64,000 nucleotides of DNA, taken from NCBI RefSeq assembly GCF_020216065.1, contig NZ_JAIWNA010000002.1, positions 124,001 through 188,000 on the forward strand. The letters run 5' to 3'. This document shows positions 1-7,398 of this stretch, piece by piece; the stretch's first letter is position 1; every line of letters begins with the position of its first letter. Both the position numbers and the translations under genes were made by a program. The notes below the pieces were generated by a model. The model was not told the origin of the DNA. It made no database searches and was given only the letters and a program-made list of their open reading frames with translations. The stretch comes from Nocardia rosealba (GTDB taxonomy: Bacteria > Actinomycetota > Actinomycetes > Mycobacteriales > Mycobacteriaceae).

Positions 1-1
1 C

Positions 2-379
2 GAGATCGCGGGAGACTTCTCCCGCGACGGTGGTTTCAGCGCGGCGCGTCGCCTCGCCGCGGCCCTGGATCTGCGCCACGGGCAGCCGGTCCCGCCCTGC
101 GTCTTCGCCGTGAGCGACGTGATGGCGATCGGGGCGATCGCGGCCTGGCGCGAGCTCGGCTTGGCGGTACCCGACGATGTCTGCGTAGCCGGGTTCGACG
201 ACATTCCCACGCTGCGCGACCACGTACCAGGGCTCTCGACGGTGGCGCTGTCGCTGGTGGACATCGGCGAACGGGCCGTCGCGCTCGCGCTCGACGACAC
301 CGCAACGTCCTCGCGTGCACACGAATTCGTGCCCGGCCGGGTGATCCTGCGCGACAGTAGCGTTTTGCACCGCCCCTGA
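2..379 (+). CDS. LacI-family transcriptional regulator, C-terminal part
   Basis: Only the last 125 residues are in the window; the frame is open at the left edge, so the DNA-binding headpiece lies outside. The visible part is the end of the periplasmic-binding-protein-like effector domain: a segment reading FAVSDVMAIGAIAAW, then VPDDVCVAGFDD (the typical LacI/PurR 'P-D-D-v-x-V-x-G-F-D-D' strand) and a final region with the usual L-T/S-T-V type motif. Members bind a sugar or nucleoside-like effector and repress neighbouring catabolic or uptake genes. It is codirectional with the ABC transporter genes, but a promoter-like sequence separates them, so it may control that operon from a separate transcript. 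The effector cannot be told from this fragment. Confidence 0.85.
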   Translation, partial: EIAGDFSRDGGFSAARRLAAALDLRHGQPVPPCVFAVSDVMAIGAIAAWRELGLAVPDDVCVAGFDDIPTLRDHVPGLSTVALSLVDIGERAVALALDDTATSSRAHEFVPGRVILRDSSVLHRP

Positions 380-399
380 CCTGGTCCGATTCGAAACCC

Positions 400-429
400 T
401 TGACACTGTGGGTCGGGTCACACTAGCCT
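400..429 (+). promoter_or_regulatory. Candidate sigma-70 promoter for the ABC transporter operon
   Basis: A perfect TTGACA (400-405) is followed after 18 bases by TAGCCT (424-429), a TANNNT-type -10 box. It lies in the gap after the LacI gene and gives an untranslated leader of roughly 70 bases before the permease ATG. No obvious LacI palindrome overlaps it. Sequence inference only. Confidence 0.5.
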
Positions 430-505
430 CGGATCCAGCTTCGGAAAGCGCATTCCCAGCGGGTGCAGTTCGAATCCCGCTCCACTACTAGCTTTAGGAC
501 TCCAG

Positions 506-1378
506 ATGGCGGTAGTCACGTCCGTCGAGGCCGGTTCCCCCGCACCGAAAGCGGCGCAACCTGTTCGCCCCCGGCGCCGAAAGCTCCCATCCCCGGCCGG
601 TCTCTGGTCGACCGTCTGGCGGCCACTCGCCCTGGTGGCGGTGCTCGTCGTCGCCTGGTGGGCCGTCACGAAATTCGAGCTCGTCGAGCCCTACATCCTG
701 CCGTCGCCCGCCGATACCTGGCGCACCACCGTCGACAACTCGGCGTACCTGCTCGAGAACACCTGGGTCACCACCTACGAAACCGTGGTCGGCTTCATCA
801 TCGCCGCACTGATCGGCGAAGCCGTCGCCCTGGTGATGATCTATTCGCGTGGCGTCGAGCGAACGATGTACCCGCTCATCCTTTTCGCGCAGGTCATCCC
901 GAAAATCGCGATCGCCCCGCTGTTCATCGTCTGGCTCGGCTTCGGCACCAGCCCCAAGATTCTCGTCGCCGTGTTGATGGCGTTCTTCCCGATCGTCATC
1001 TCCGGTATGGCCGGCCTGCGCTCGGTCGACCCGGAGATCCTCGAACTCACCTCCACCATGGGCGCGAGCAATTGGAAGACATTCGTGAAAGTGCGTTTTC
1101 CGGCGTCGCTGCCGCAATTGATGTCCGGACTCAAGATCGCCGCCACCCTCGCCGTCACCGGTGCCGTCGTCGGGGAATTCGTCGGCGCCAACGAAGGTCT
1201 GGGCTATGTGATTCTGCAGGCCAACGGAAACATCGACACCGCAATGCTGTTCGCGGCCCTGATCATCATGTCGCTGCTCGGCATCATCCTGTTCGCGATC
1301 ATCGAGATCGCCGAACAGTTCCTCATTCCCTGGCACGCCTCCCGTCGATCCACGGCCTCGGTCGTCGGGGCGGCTTGA
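506..1378 (+). CDS. ABC transporter permease (SsuC/TauC/ThiX type)
   Basis: This 290-residue inner-membrane permease belongs to the BPD_transp_1 family that carries sulfonates, taurine or thiamine precursors. After a basic N-terminus it has a first membrane span (about residues 38-55), a LPSPADTW segment typical of the SsuC/TauC group, further spans, and the EAA-type coupling loop near residues 185-205 (TMGASNWKTFVKVRFPASLP) that docks onto the ATPase. Hydrophobic spans continue to about residue 275. It is the first gene of an operon with the binding lipoprotein and the ATPase. The substrate is not readable from the permease; its neighbours suggest a small organic acid or a pyrimidine-like compound rather than a sugar. 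Confidence 0.9.
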   Translation: MAVVTSVEAGSPAPKAAQPVRPRRRKLPSPAGLWSTVWRPLALVAVLVVAWWAVTKFELVEPYILPSPADTWRTTVDNSAYLLENTWVTTYETVVGFIIAALIGEAVALVMIYSRGVERTMYPLILFAQVIPKIAIAPLFIVWLGFGTSPKILVAVLMAFFPIVISGMAGLRSVDPEILELTSTMGASNWKTFVKVRFPASLPQLMSGLKIAATLAVTGAVVGEFVGANEGLGYVILQANGNIDTAMLFAALIIMSLLGIILFAIIEIAEQFLIPWHASRRSTASVVGAA

Positions 1379-1421
1379 GCATGCCGAACCACCGTATTCG
1401 CGCCACAGCTGGAGAACTCGC

Positions 1422-2462
1422 ATGAAATTCCGAACACGCACACTCACGTCCATCGGGGCCGCCGCGGTGGCATCGGTGCTGGTGTTGACCGGCTGCGGCG
1501 GCGGCGCCACCGAAGCCAAGGAGCCCGGCACCGACGGCAAGACCACCCCGGTGTCGCTGATGCTCAACTGGTACCCCTACGGCGAGCACGCCCCGTTCTA
1601 TTACGGAGTGCAGGAAGGTATTTTCGCCAAGCACGGCATCGATCTGAAGATCTCGGCCGGCCAGGGGTCGACGAAGACCACGCAGGCCACCGGTTCCGAG
1701 CAGACCGATTTCGGCTGGGCCGATACGCCCGCCGTCCTCAGCAATATCGACAAGGGCGTCAAGGTCAAGAGCGTCGGCGTCTTCCTGCAGACCACGCCGT
1801 CGGCGGTGCAGGTGTTCGCCGATTCGAATATCCGGACGCCGGCCGACCTGGTGGGCAAGACCATCGCCGTCTCCGCGGGCGACGCACCGACCACCACCTT
1901 CCCGGTCTATCTCGACAAGGCAGGCGTACCCGCCGATCAGGTCACCCAGCAGAGCCTCGACTCCGCGGGCAAGATGTCGGCGATGCTCTCGGGCCGCGTC
2001 GACGGGCTGATCGGCTTCGCGCACGACCAAGGTCCCACCATCGCGAACAAGAGCGGCAAAGAGGTGCGCTACCTGCGGTATTCGGAGCAGGGACTCAACT
2101 TCTTCAGCAACGGCCTGATCGCGAACCAGGCCACCATCGACTCCTCGCCCAAACTGGTGCAGGCCATGGTCGACGCGACCAGCGAGGCCTTCGCCGCCGC
2201 GGCAGCAAAACCCGAGGCCGCGGTCGCCGCGATGGAAGGCAAGGACCCGCAACTGCCGCCGCAGCCGGTGCTGCTGCAGCAGTGGCAGCAGACCATCCCG
2301 CTGCTCACCACCCCGGAAACCGTCGGCAAGGCGCCGGGAACCAATGCCGAGGCGAACTGGCGCGCCACCGTCGAGGTGCTCAGCAACGCCGAGCTCCTCG
2401 AGCAGGCCGAGGACCCGGCCAAGTACTGGGACTCCAAATTCACCCCGACCAGCCGGCCGTGA
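1422..2462 (+). CDS. ABC transporter substrate-binding lipoprotein (NMT1/THI5-like)
   Basis: This 346-residue protein starts with a lipoprotein signal peptide: positive MKFRTRT, a hydrophobic stretch and the lipobox LTGC with the lipidated Cys near residue 25. The mature part has the NMT1/THI5-like signature LNWYPYGEHAPFYYG and GIFAKHGIDL, as in binding proteins for thiamine pyrimidines, sulfonates and riboflavin-like ligands. It should capture substrate outside the membrane and pass it to the upstream permease. It lies 43 bases after the permease and 16 bases before the ATPase start, so one transcript is likely. The ligand is unknown. Confidence 0.88.
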   Translation: MKFRTRTLTSIGAAAVASVLVLTGCGGGATEAKEPGTDGKTTPVSLMLNWYPYGEHAPFYYGVQEGIFAKHGIDLKISAGQGSTKTTQATGSEQTDFGWADTPAVLSNIDKGVKVKSVGVFLQTTPSAVQVFADSNIRTPADLVGKTIAVSAGDAPTTTFPVYLDKAGVPADQVTQQSLDSAGKMSAMLSGRVDGLIGFAHDQGPTIANKSGKEVRYLRYSEQGLNFFSNGLIANQATIDSSPKLVQAMVDATSEAFAAAAAKPEAAVAAMEGKDPQLPPQPVLLQQWQQTIPLLTTPETVGKAPGTNAEANWRATVEVLSNAELLEQAEDPAKYWDSKFTPTSRP

Positions 2463-2478
2463 CGGAACAGGTGACGAA

Positions 2479-3276
2479 ATGAGCACACCCACCGACACCC
2501 GCACCGGCACCGCGGTCGCCGTAGACGGGCTGACCGTAAGGTTCTCCTCCACCCGCGGTGAGGTCACCGCCCTGCACAATGTCGACCTCCACGTCCGTCG
2601 CGGCGAATTCGTGTCGATCGTCGGCCCGTCCGGTTGCGGCAAATCGACGCTACTGAAAGTCGTCGCGGGCCTCACCGACCCGAGCGGGGGCAGCGTCGAA
2701 CTCGGCGGAGCCTCCGTGCGGGGGCCGCAGCGCGATATCGGTTACGTATTCCAGCGTGCCGCGCTGCTGGAATGGCGAACCGTACGCAAGAACATCCTGC
2801 TGCAGGCAGAGATGCGCGGCATGGACAAGCGGGCAGCGGCCGCCGAATGTGATCGGCTCATCGAGATGACCGGCCTCGGCGGCTTCGAGAACGCCCTGCC
2901 GCACGAACTCTCCGGTGGTATGCAGCAACGGGTTTCGCTGTGCCGAGCCCTGCTGCACCGACCGGAAGTGCTGCTGATGGACGAGCCGTTCGGCGCACTC
3001 GACGCGCTCACCCGGGAACGGATGAACGTCGAACTGCACCGCATCTGGCGGGAGACGGGTACCACGGTCCTGCTGGTCACGCATTCGGTGGCCGAGGCCG
3101 TCTATCTCGCCAATCGGGTGGTCGTGATGAGTCCACGGCCGGGCAAGATCATCGAATTGCTCGATGTCGACCTGCCCGCGCACCGCGACTACGCCACGAC
3201 GATGGAGACGCCGGAATTCATCACCGTCGCCAACCGGGTCCGGGAACTGCTCGGCGCGGTAGCGCAAGCGGACTGA
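2479..3276 (+). CDS. ABC transporter ATP-binding protein (SsuB/TauB type)
   Basis: This is a 265-residue cytoplasmic ATPase. Visible motifs are Walker A GPSGCGKST, Q-loop YVFQRAALLEWRT, signature LSGGMQQR, Walker B VLLMDEPFGALD and the H-switch THSVAEAV. 'EPFGALD' and the C-terminal GKIIELLDVDLP are usual in the nitrate/sulfonate/taurine subfamily. The ATG at 2479 is chosen because the homologous domain begins soon after it and GGAACAG lies upstream; the open frame extends further 5' only as a shadow of the binding-protein gene. It energises the permease and binding lipoprotein encoded upstream. Confidence 0.92.
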   Translation: MSTPTDTRTGTAVAVDGLTVRFSSTRGEVTALHNVDLHVRRGEFVSIVGPSGCGKSTLLKVVAGLTDPSGGSVELGGASVRGPQRDIGYVFQRAALLEWRTVRKNILLQAEMRGMDKRAAAAECDRLIEMTGLGGFENALPHELSGGMQQRVSLCRALLHRPEVLLMDEPFGALDALTRERMNVELHRIWRETGTTVLLVTHSVAEAVYLANRVVVMSPRPGKIIELLDVDLPAHRDYATTMETPEFITVANRVRELLGAVAQAD

Positions 3277-3306
3277 GATCCGGACCGCAGAGAGGACGTC
3301 GACCAC

Positions 3307-4425
3307 GTGAGGGTTCTGGTCGCCCCGGACAAATTCAAAGGCAGCCTCACCGCGGCCGAGGTCGCCGACCGCCTGGCCGACGGCTTGGCGGAGGCGGGGA
3401 TCGACAGCCTGCGGATGCCGATGGCCGACGGCGGCGACGGAAGCGTCGACGCGGCGGTCGCGGCCGGTTTCACGCCGCATCCGGTGACGGTGGCCGGGGC
3501 GTCGGGAACCCCGACGTACGCGCGGATCGCCGTCGGCGACGGCACCGCCGTCGTCGAGGTCGCGAGCACCTGCGGCCTCGCCACCCTGCCGAACGGCCGG
3601 AAGCTGCCGCTGGACGCGAGCAGTCTCGGTGTGGGACAAGCGATCTCGCAGGCGCTGCGGCACCGGCCGCAACGCCTGGTCCTCGCACTCGGCGGCAGCG
3701 CCTGCACCGACGGTGGGATGGGGATGCTCACCGCGCTCGGCTTCACCTTCGCCGACGCGAGTGGACAGCGATTGCGCGCGTGTGGGCGGAGTCTCGCTCG
3801 CGTCCACACGGTCGACTCGTCGCGGGCGGTCCGGTTGAGCGAGGTGGACATCGTGGTCGCGAGCGATGTCACCAACCCATTGCTCGGACCGGACGGTGCG
3901 GCCGCCGTGTACGGCCCGCAGAAGGGCGCCACCGAGTCCGACGTCCGGTTTCTCGACGACGGACTGGGCAACCTGGTCCGCGCTTTCGTCCGCAGCGGCT
4001 ATCCGGACGCGGCGGCTGTCGCGGTCGCGCCTGGTGCGGGCAGCGCGGGCGGGATCGGCTTCGCCGCCCTGCTGCTCGGCGGCACCATGGTCTCCGGTGC
4101 CGAGTTCTTTCTCGAACTGCTCGGATTCGACCGCCACCTGCCCGATGTCGACCTGGTGATCACCGGCGAGGGCAGCATCGATGAGCAGACCGCCCACGGA
4201 AAACTCCCCGCGGTTCTGGCCGGCCGCGCCTACCCCACCCCCGTCGTCGCGGTCGCCGGCCGCAACAGCCTGCCCCGCGACCATTGGCACCGAGCCGGTT
4301 TCACGGCCGTCTACTCTCTCGGCGACTACACCGACTCGAACACCGCCGAAGACCCGGACCTGACCAGCCGACTTCTCACCCGGATCGGCCGCGAGATCGC
4401 CTGCATCCCAGCGCTTTCCGGCTGA
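3307..4425 (+). CDS. Glycerate kinase (type I, GarK/GlxK family)
   Basis: The 372-residue product starts at a GTG preceded by GAGAGGA. The N-terminus RVLVAPDKFKGSLTAAEVA is the hallmark of the glycerate 2-kinase family, followed by MPMADGGDGS, ALGGSACTDGGMG and VITGEGSIDEQT, all conserved in GarK/GlxK. It phosphorylates D-glycerate with ATP, giving 2-phosphoglycerate in this class, and feeds lower glycolysis. Only 30 bases separate it from the transporter ATPase, so it is probably the last gene of that operon. That suggests the imported compound is degraded through glycerate, although no intermediate enzymes are encoded here. Confidence 0.9.
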   Translation: MRVLVAPDKFKGSLTAAEVADRLADGLAEAGIDSLRMPMADGGDGSVDAAVAAGFTPHPVTVAGASGTPTYARIAVGDGTAVVEVASTCGLATLPNGRKLPLDASSLGVGQAISQALRHRPQRLVLALGGSACTDGGMGMLTALGFTFADASGQRLRACGRSLARVHTVDSSRAVRLSEVDIVVASDVTNPLLGPDGAAAVYGPQKGATESDVRFLDDGLGNLVRAFVRSGYPDAAAVAVAPGAGSAGGIGFAALLLGGTMVSGAEFFLELLGFDRHLPDVDLVITGEGSIDEQTAHGKLPAVLAGRAYPTPVVAVAGRNSLPRDHWHRAGFTAVYSLGDYTDSNTAEDPDLTSRLLTRIGREIACIPALSG

Positions 4426-4469
4426 TCGCCGTGGTGCGCACCGCCCTCGGCAGTGCGGAAATTCCCGGT

Positions 4470-5564
4470 TCATTCCCCGTCCGGGGTGTGGGAGTGCCCG
4501 GGCGGCCGGGTGAGGTCGTCGAGCACGACCAGGTTTCCACCGGACTGTTTCGCCTGGTACATCGCCGCGTCGGCGCACTGCAGCAAGCGGTCGGGGGTGG
4601 GGCGTGGGCAGTGCGGGCAGGCCGTCGCGTCGAAGACCGCGACGCCGATGCTGGCCGTCACGCCCACCTCGCTACCCGAGGGCGCGGCGACCACCCGGCA
4701 GAGGTGTTCGGCGACCTCGCGGGCGTCGGCCGCCGCGATCGGGGCGGCCACGACGAACTCCTCGCCGCCGGTCCGCGCCACCACCGACGAATCCGGGGTG
4801 GCTTCGCGCAGACGCCGGGCGGTTCGCATCAGCACGATGTCGCCGATGCGGTGACCCCAGGTGTCGTTGACGCTCTTGAACCGGTCCAGGTCGAAGGAGA
4901 TGACGCAGACGGCGCGATGGTCCTCGACGAGTCGGGGGAGCCGGTTCTCGAGGCCCCGCCGGTTGAGCAGTTCGGTGAGGGGGTCCGAGAGCGACTCGAT
5001 GCGCAGCAGCCAGTAGAGCAGCTGGAACGCGGGCACCGCGGTGATCACCGTCGCCAGCAGCAGACCCACCGCGACCGCGAGGGTGACGCCGTCCCCGCCC
5101 GTCGCGATCCGCACGGACAGCACCACCACCGACAGCACCGACCAGGCCGAATGCGCGGCCACCGCCCGTGCGCTGTGGAAGAAACTCAGATAACTGCCGG
5201 TCGCCAGCAGTAGTACGGCACCCATGGCGCCGAACAGGCGGTTGTGCACCTGGAGGAACTCGATCGTGAACAGCAGATCGGCGCAGGCGATCAGGACCAG
5301 CGACTCCGTTCTGCCGGGCCAGGGCAGCAGCCACCAGCGCGCGGCCCACAGCACGCCCGCCAGAACTCCGACAACGGACGCCCCGACGGGCGGCCCCGCG
5401 GGCGTGCCCGCGATCACCAGACCCATGACCGCGATCCCCGCACCGGCGGTGCCCATCAGCACCTTCAGCGGCAGCAACGCCGAGCGAGCGGCGAGGGTGC
5501 GCACCAGCCAGCGGTAGTCGACCGGGTCCTTCCACCAGGACCGCAGCGTCGTACCGCCACTCAT
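4470..5564 (-). CDS. Membrane-bound diguanylate cyclase (GGDEF protein)
   Basis: The 364-residue product has about six hydrophobic spans in the first 190 residues, then a GGDEF domain with DPLTELLNRRG at its start, FDLDRFKSVNDTWGHRIGD, and an intact catalytic GGEEF near residues 266-270. It should make cyclic di-GMP from two GTP. The residues where the inhibitory RxxD I-site normally sits, ahead of GGEEF, read PDSS, so product inhibition at that site is unlikely. The membrane part resembles no sensor domain I can name. A Cys-Pro-His-Cys cluster lies near the C-terminus. It is convergent with the glycerate kinase and stands alone. Confidence 0.9.
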   Translation of the reverse strand: MSGGTTLRSWWKDPVDYRWLVRTLAARSALLPLKVLMGTAGAGIAVMGLVIAGTPAGPPVGASVVGVLAGVLWAARWWLLPWPGRTESLVLIACADLLFTIEFLQVHNRLFGAMGAVLLLATGSYLSFFHSARAVAAHSAWSVLSVVVLSVRIATGGDGVTLAVAVGLLLATVITAVPAFQLLYWLLRIESLSDPLTELLNRRGLENRLPRLVEDHRAVCVISFDLDRFKSVNDTWGHRIGDIVLMRTARRLREATPDSSVVARTGGEEFVVAAPIAAADAREVAEHLCRVVAAPSGSEVGVTASIGVAVFDATACPHCPRPTPDRLLQCADAAMYQAKQSGGNLVVLDDLTRPPGHSHTPDGE

Positions 5565-5624
5565 CGACTCACCCTTGGACCCGACGGCATAGCCACCTCG
5601 TTCCTGCCGATTCCGGCGATCTCC

Positions 5625-6656
5625 CTATGTATCGATGCGCACGAGTTGCTTGCCGATATTGGCTCCGCCGAACAGGCCGCGCAGCGCGCTCGGCGCGGAT
5701 TCGAGACCGTCGACGATGTTCTCGGCGACCACGAGCGCACCGTCGGCATGCCAGGTCGTCAGCCGCTCGAACGCCTCGGGGAAACGCTGGACGTAGTCGA
5801 GGAAGATGAAGCCCTCCATGCGCGCGCGACGCATGGCCAGCTCCATGTAGTTGCGGGGCCCGGCCGCCGGAGCGGTCGCGGTATAGCCGGAGGCGATGCC
5901 GCCACACAGCACCACCCGCGCATTCCTCGCCAGGTTGGCCAGGCCGGCCTCCAGGATGGTGCCGCCGACACCGTCGAAGAAGACATCGATACCGTCCGGC
6001 GCAGCCTCGGCCAGCCGCTCGGCCACGTTGTCGTGCTTGTAGTCGATGGCGACGTCGAGCTTCGCAGTCTCGGTCAGCCAGGCACATTTGGCCGGACCCC
6101 CGGCTATCCCGATCACCCGACAACCCAGGGCCTTGGCGATCTGCCCGGCCAGTGACCCGGTGGAACCGGCAGCCGCGGAAACCACGACGGTATCGCCGAC
6201 TTCGGGTTTGCCGATATCGACCATCCCGAAGTAGGCGGTGAGCCCGTTCACCCCGAACGCACTCAGCATCAGTTTCGGGTCGATACCGTCGGGAACCACG
6301 TTCAAGCCGAACAATCCCTGCCCACCGGCGATGACGTGGTCCTGCCACCCGACCATTCCCACCACCCAGGACCCGACGGGATAGTCAGGGTTGTTCGAGG
6401 CCACAACCTCACCGGCACCGCTGCCACGCATCACCGTGTCCAGCGGCACCGGCTCGATATACCCGGCTTCCTCGTTGAGCCAACCCCGCTGAGTAGCGTC
6501 GATCCCCAGCCACCGCACCCGCACCAGCGCCTCCATGGGACCGGGTTCGGGTACTGGCGCACGCCGCAATTCGAAGTCGTTGTCGCTCAACGTGTTTCCC
6601 GGCCTGCGCCGAAGAATCCACTGCCGATTCTCGGTGTCACCCCACTGCTTTGTCAC
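5625..6656 (-). CDS. Zinc-independent NADP-dependent oxidoreductase (medium-chain reductase, CurA/prostaglandin-reductase type)
   Basis: The product is about 343 residues. It begins with the family's NRQWILRRRPG, has the MRGSGAGEVV and GWQDHV segments, a Rossmann nucleotide site VVVSAAAGSTGSLAGQIAK, then GIAGGPAKCAWL and the NADP-sensing region before YKHDN, and ends GKQLVRIDT. Members reduce alpha,beta-unsaturated ketones or alkenals with NADPH and lack zinc-binding cysteines. The frame is open upstream; I place the start at GTG 6656, with GTG 6659 equally possible, because the family homology starts a few residues later. It is monocistronic, and no clear operator is visible. Confidence 0.88.
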   Translation of the reverse strand: MTKQWGDTENRQWILRRRPGNTLSDNDFELRRAPVPEPGPMEALVRVRWLGIDATQRGWLNEEAGYIEPVPLDTVMRGSGAGEVVASNNPDYPVGSWVVGMVGWQDHVIAGGQGLFGLNVVPDGIDPKLMLSAFGVNGLTAYFGMVDIGKPEVGDTVVVSAAAGSTGSLAGQIAKALGCRVIGIAGGPAKCAWLTETAKLDVAIDYKHDNVAERLAEAAPDGIDVFFDGVGGTILEAGLANLARNARVVLCGGIASGYTATAPAAGPRNYMELAMRRARMEGFIFLDYVQRFPEAFERLTTWHADGALVVAENIVDGLESAPSALRGLFGGANIGKQLVRIDT

Positions 6657-6796
6657 CACCGTTCGAGTCTGCCACCGACATCGGCCACGGCAGGCATGTG
6701 GCACGGCGGTGCGCGGATCGAGCCCAACGATGCTGTGGGCGGCGGACGAGCGGTGGAGGCGCGGTCGGCGAGCCGAGACCGACGTCGGCGACGGGC

Positions 6797-7309
6797 TCAG
6801 CGATCGGTCTGCGCCGGTAACTCGCTGTGGAAATCGCGCAGCGCGCCGGTGATCGCGACGAACACTCGGTGGGCCGCCTCGAGATCGGCAGCGGGCAGCT
6901 CGGCCATCGCAGCTCGGGTGCGGGTGCTGAGTGGCTCGAAGAATCCGGCCGCCACGGACATGCCGTGGTCGGTGTAGCCGAGGTGCACTCGTCGGCGGTC
7001 TGTGGCGTCGGGTACTCGCTCGAGATGGCCGGATTCGATCATCCGCTCGACGAGGTAGGTGACCGCGGGCGCGGAAATACCCATCAGTGTGCTCAGCCGA
7101 CCCGCGGTCACCGGTGCGCCTTCGGCCTGTGCGGTTGCCACATGCATCAGGGCACGGAAGTCGTTGGGGCGCAGATCGTTCGACCGCGCGAAGACATGAC
7201 CGATCTGTTCGGAGACCGCGGTCAGCGCGCGCAGATCGCGGGCGATCTCGGTTTCCAGCTCCGACCTGTCGCGAGCCGGATCGGTGTCCTCGGTGGTCTG
7301 GTCATCCAA
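6797..7309 (-). CDS. MarR-family transcriptional regulator
   Basis: This 170-residue winged-helix protein contains the DNA-binding segment VTAGRLSTLMGISAPAVTYLVERMIESGHLERVPDATDRR, where the D-x-R-R wing is typical of MarR. The N- and C-terminal helices should form the dimer interface. It is divergent from the MMPL transporter gene starting 90 bases away and probably represses it and itself; the shared gap holds an AT-rich repeat. MarR proteins are usually released from DNA by phenolic or drug-like ligands, consistent with control of an exporter. The ligand is unknown. Confidence 0.9.
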   Translation of the reverse strand: MDDQTTEDTDPARDRSELETEIARDLRALTAVSEQIGHVFARSNDLRPNDFRALMHVATAQAEGAPVTAGRLSTLMGISAPAVTYLVERMIESGHLERVPDATDRRRVHLGYTDHGMSVAAGFFEPLSTRTRAAMAELPAADLEAAHRVFVAITGALRDFHSELPAQTDR

Positions 7310-7365
7310 CGCATGTCTCCTCTCGATCCGGTTGCGAGCTTAGTCGCTTCCGCGGGCCGACATTG

Positions 7366-7392
7366 TCAGATAGTTAAGTTTCTGAAATAGTT
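7366..7392. promoter_or_regulatory. Candidate MarR operator between marR and MMPL genes
   Basis: An AT-rich block in an otherwise GC-rich gap carries ATAGTT twice in direct orientation (7370-7375 and 7387-7392), 17 bases apart start to start, with TTAAGTTTCTGAA between them forming a weak dyad. It lies just before the GTG of the MMPL gene, where a repressor would block transcription. Position and composition are the only evidence. Confidence 0.35.
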
Positions 7393-7398
7393 GTCCGC

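Noticed and set aside
458..488. tRNA gene near 0.5 kb
   Set aside because: Only a T-arm-like piece is present; the stem is interrupted and there are no matching acceptor, D or anticodon arms.
2650..4578. Very long open frame (642 codons) on the minus strand
   Set aside because: It runs antisense to the ABC ATPase and glycerate kinase, is rich in Arg/Gly/His and shows no domain pattern; it is a high-GC shadow frame.
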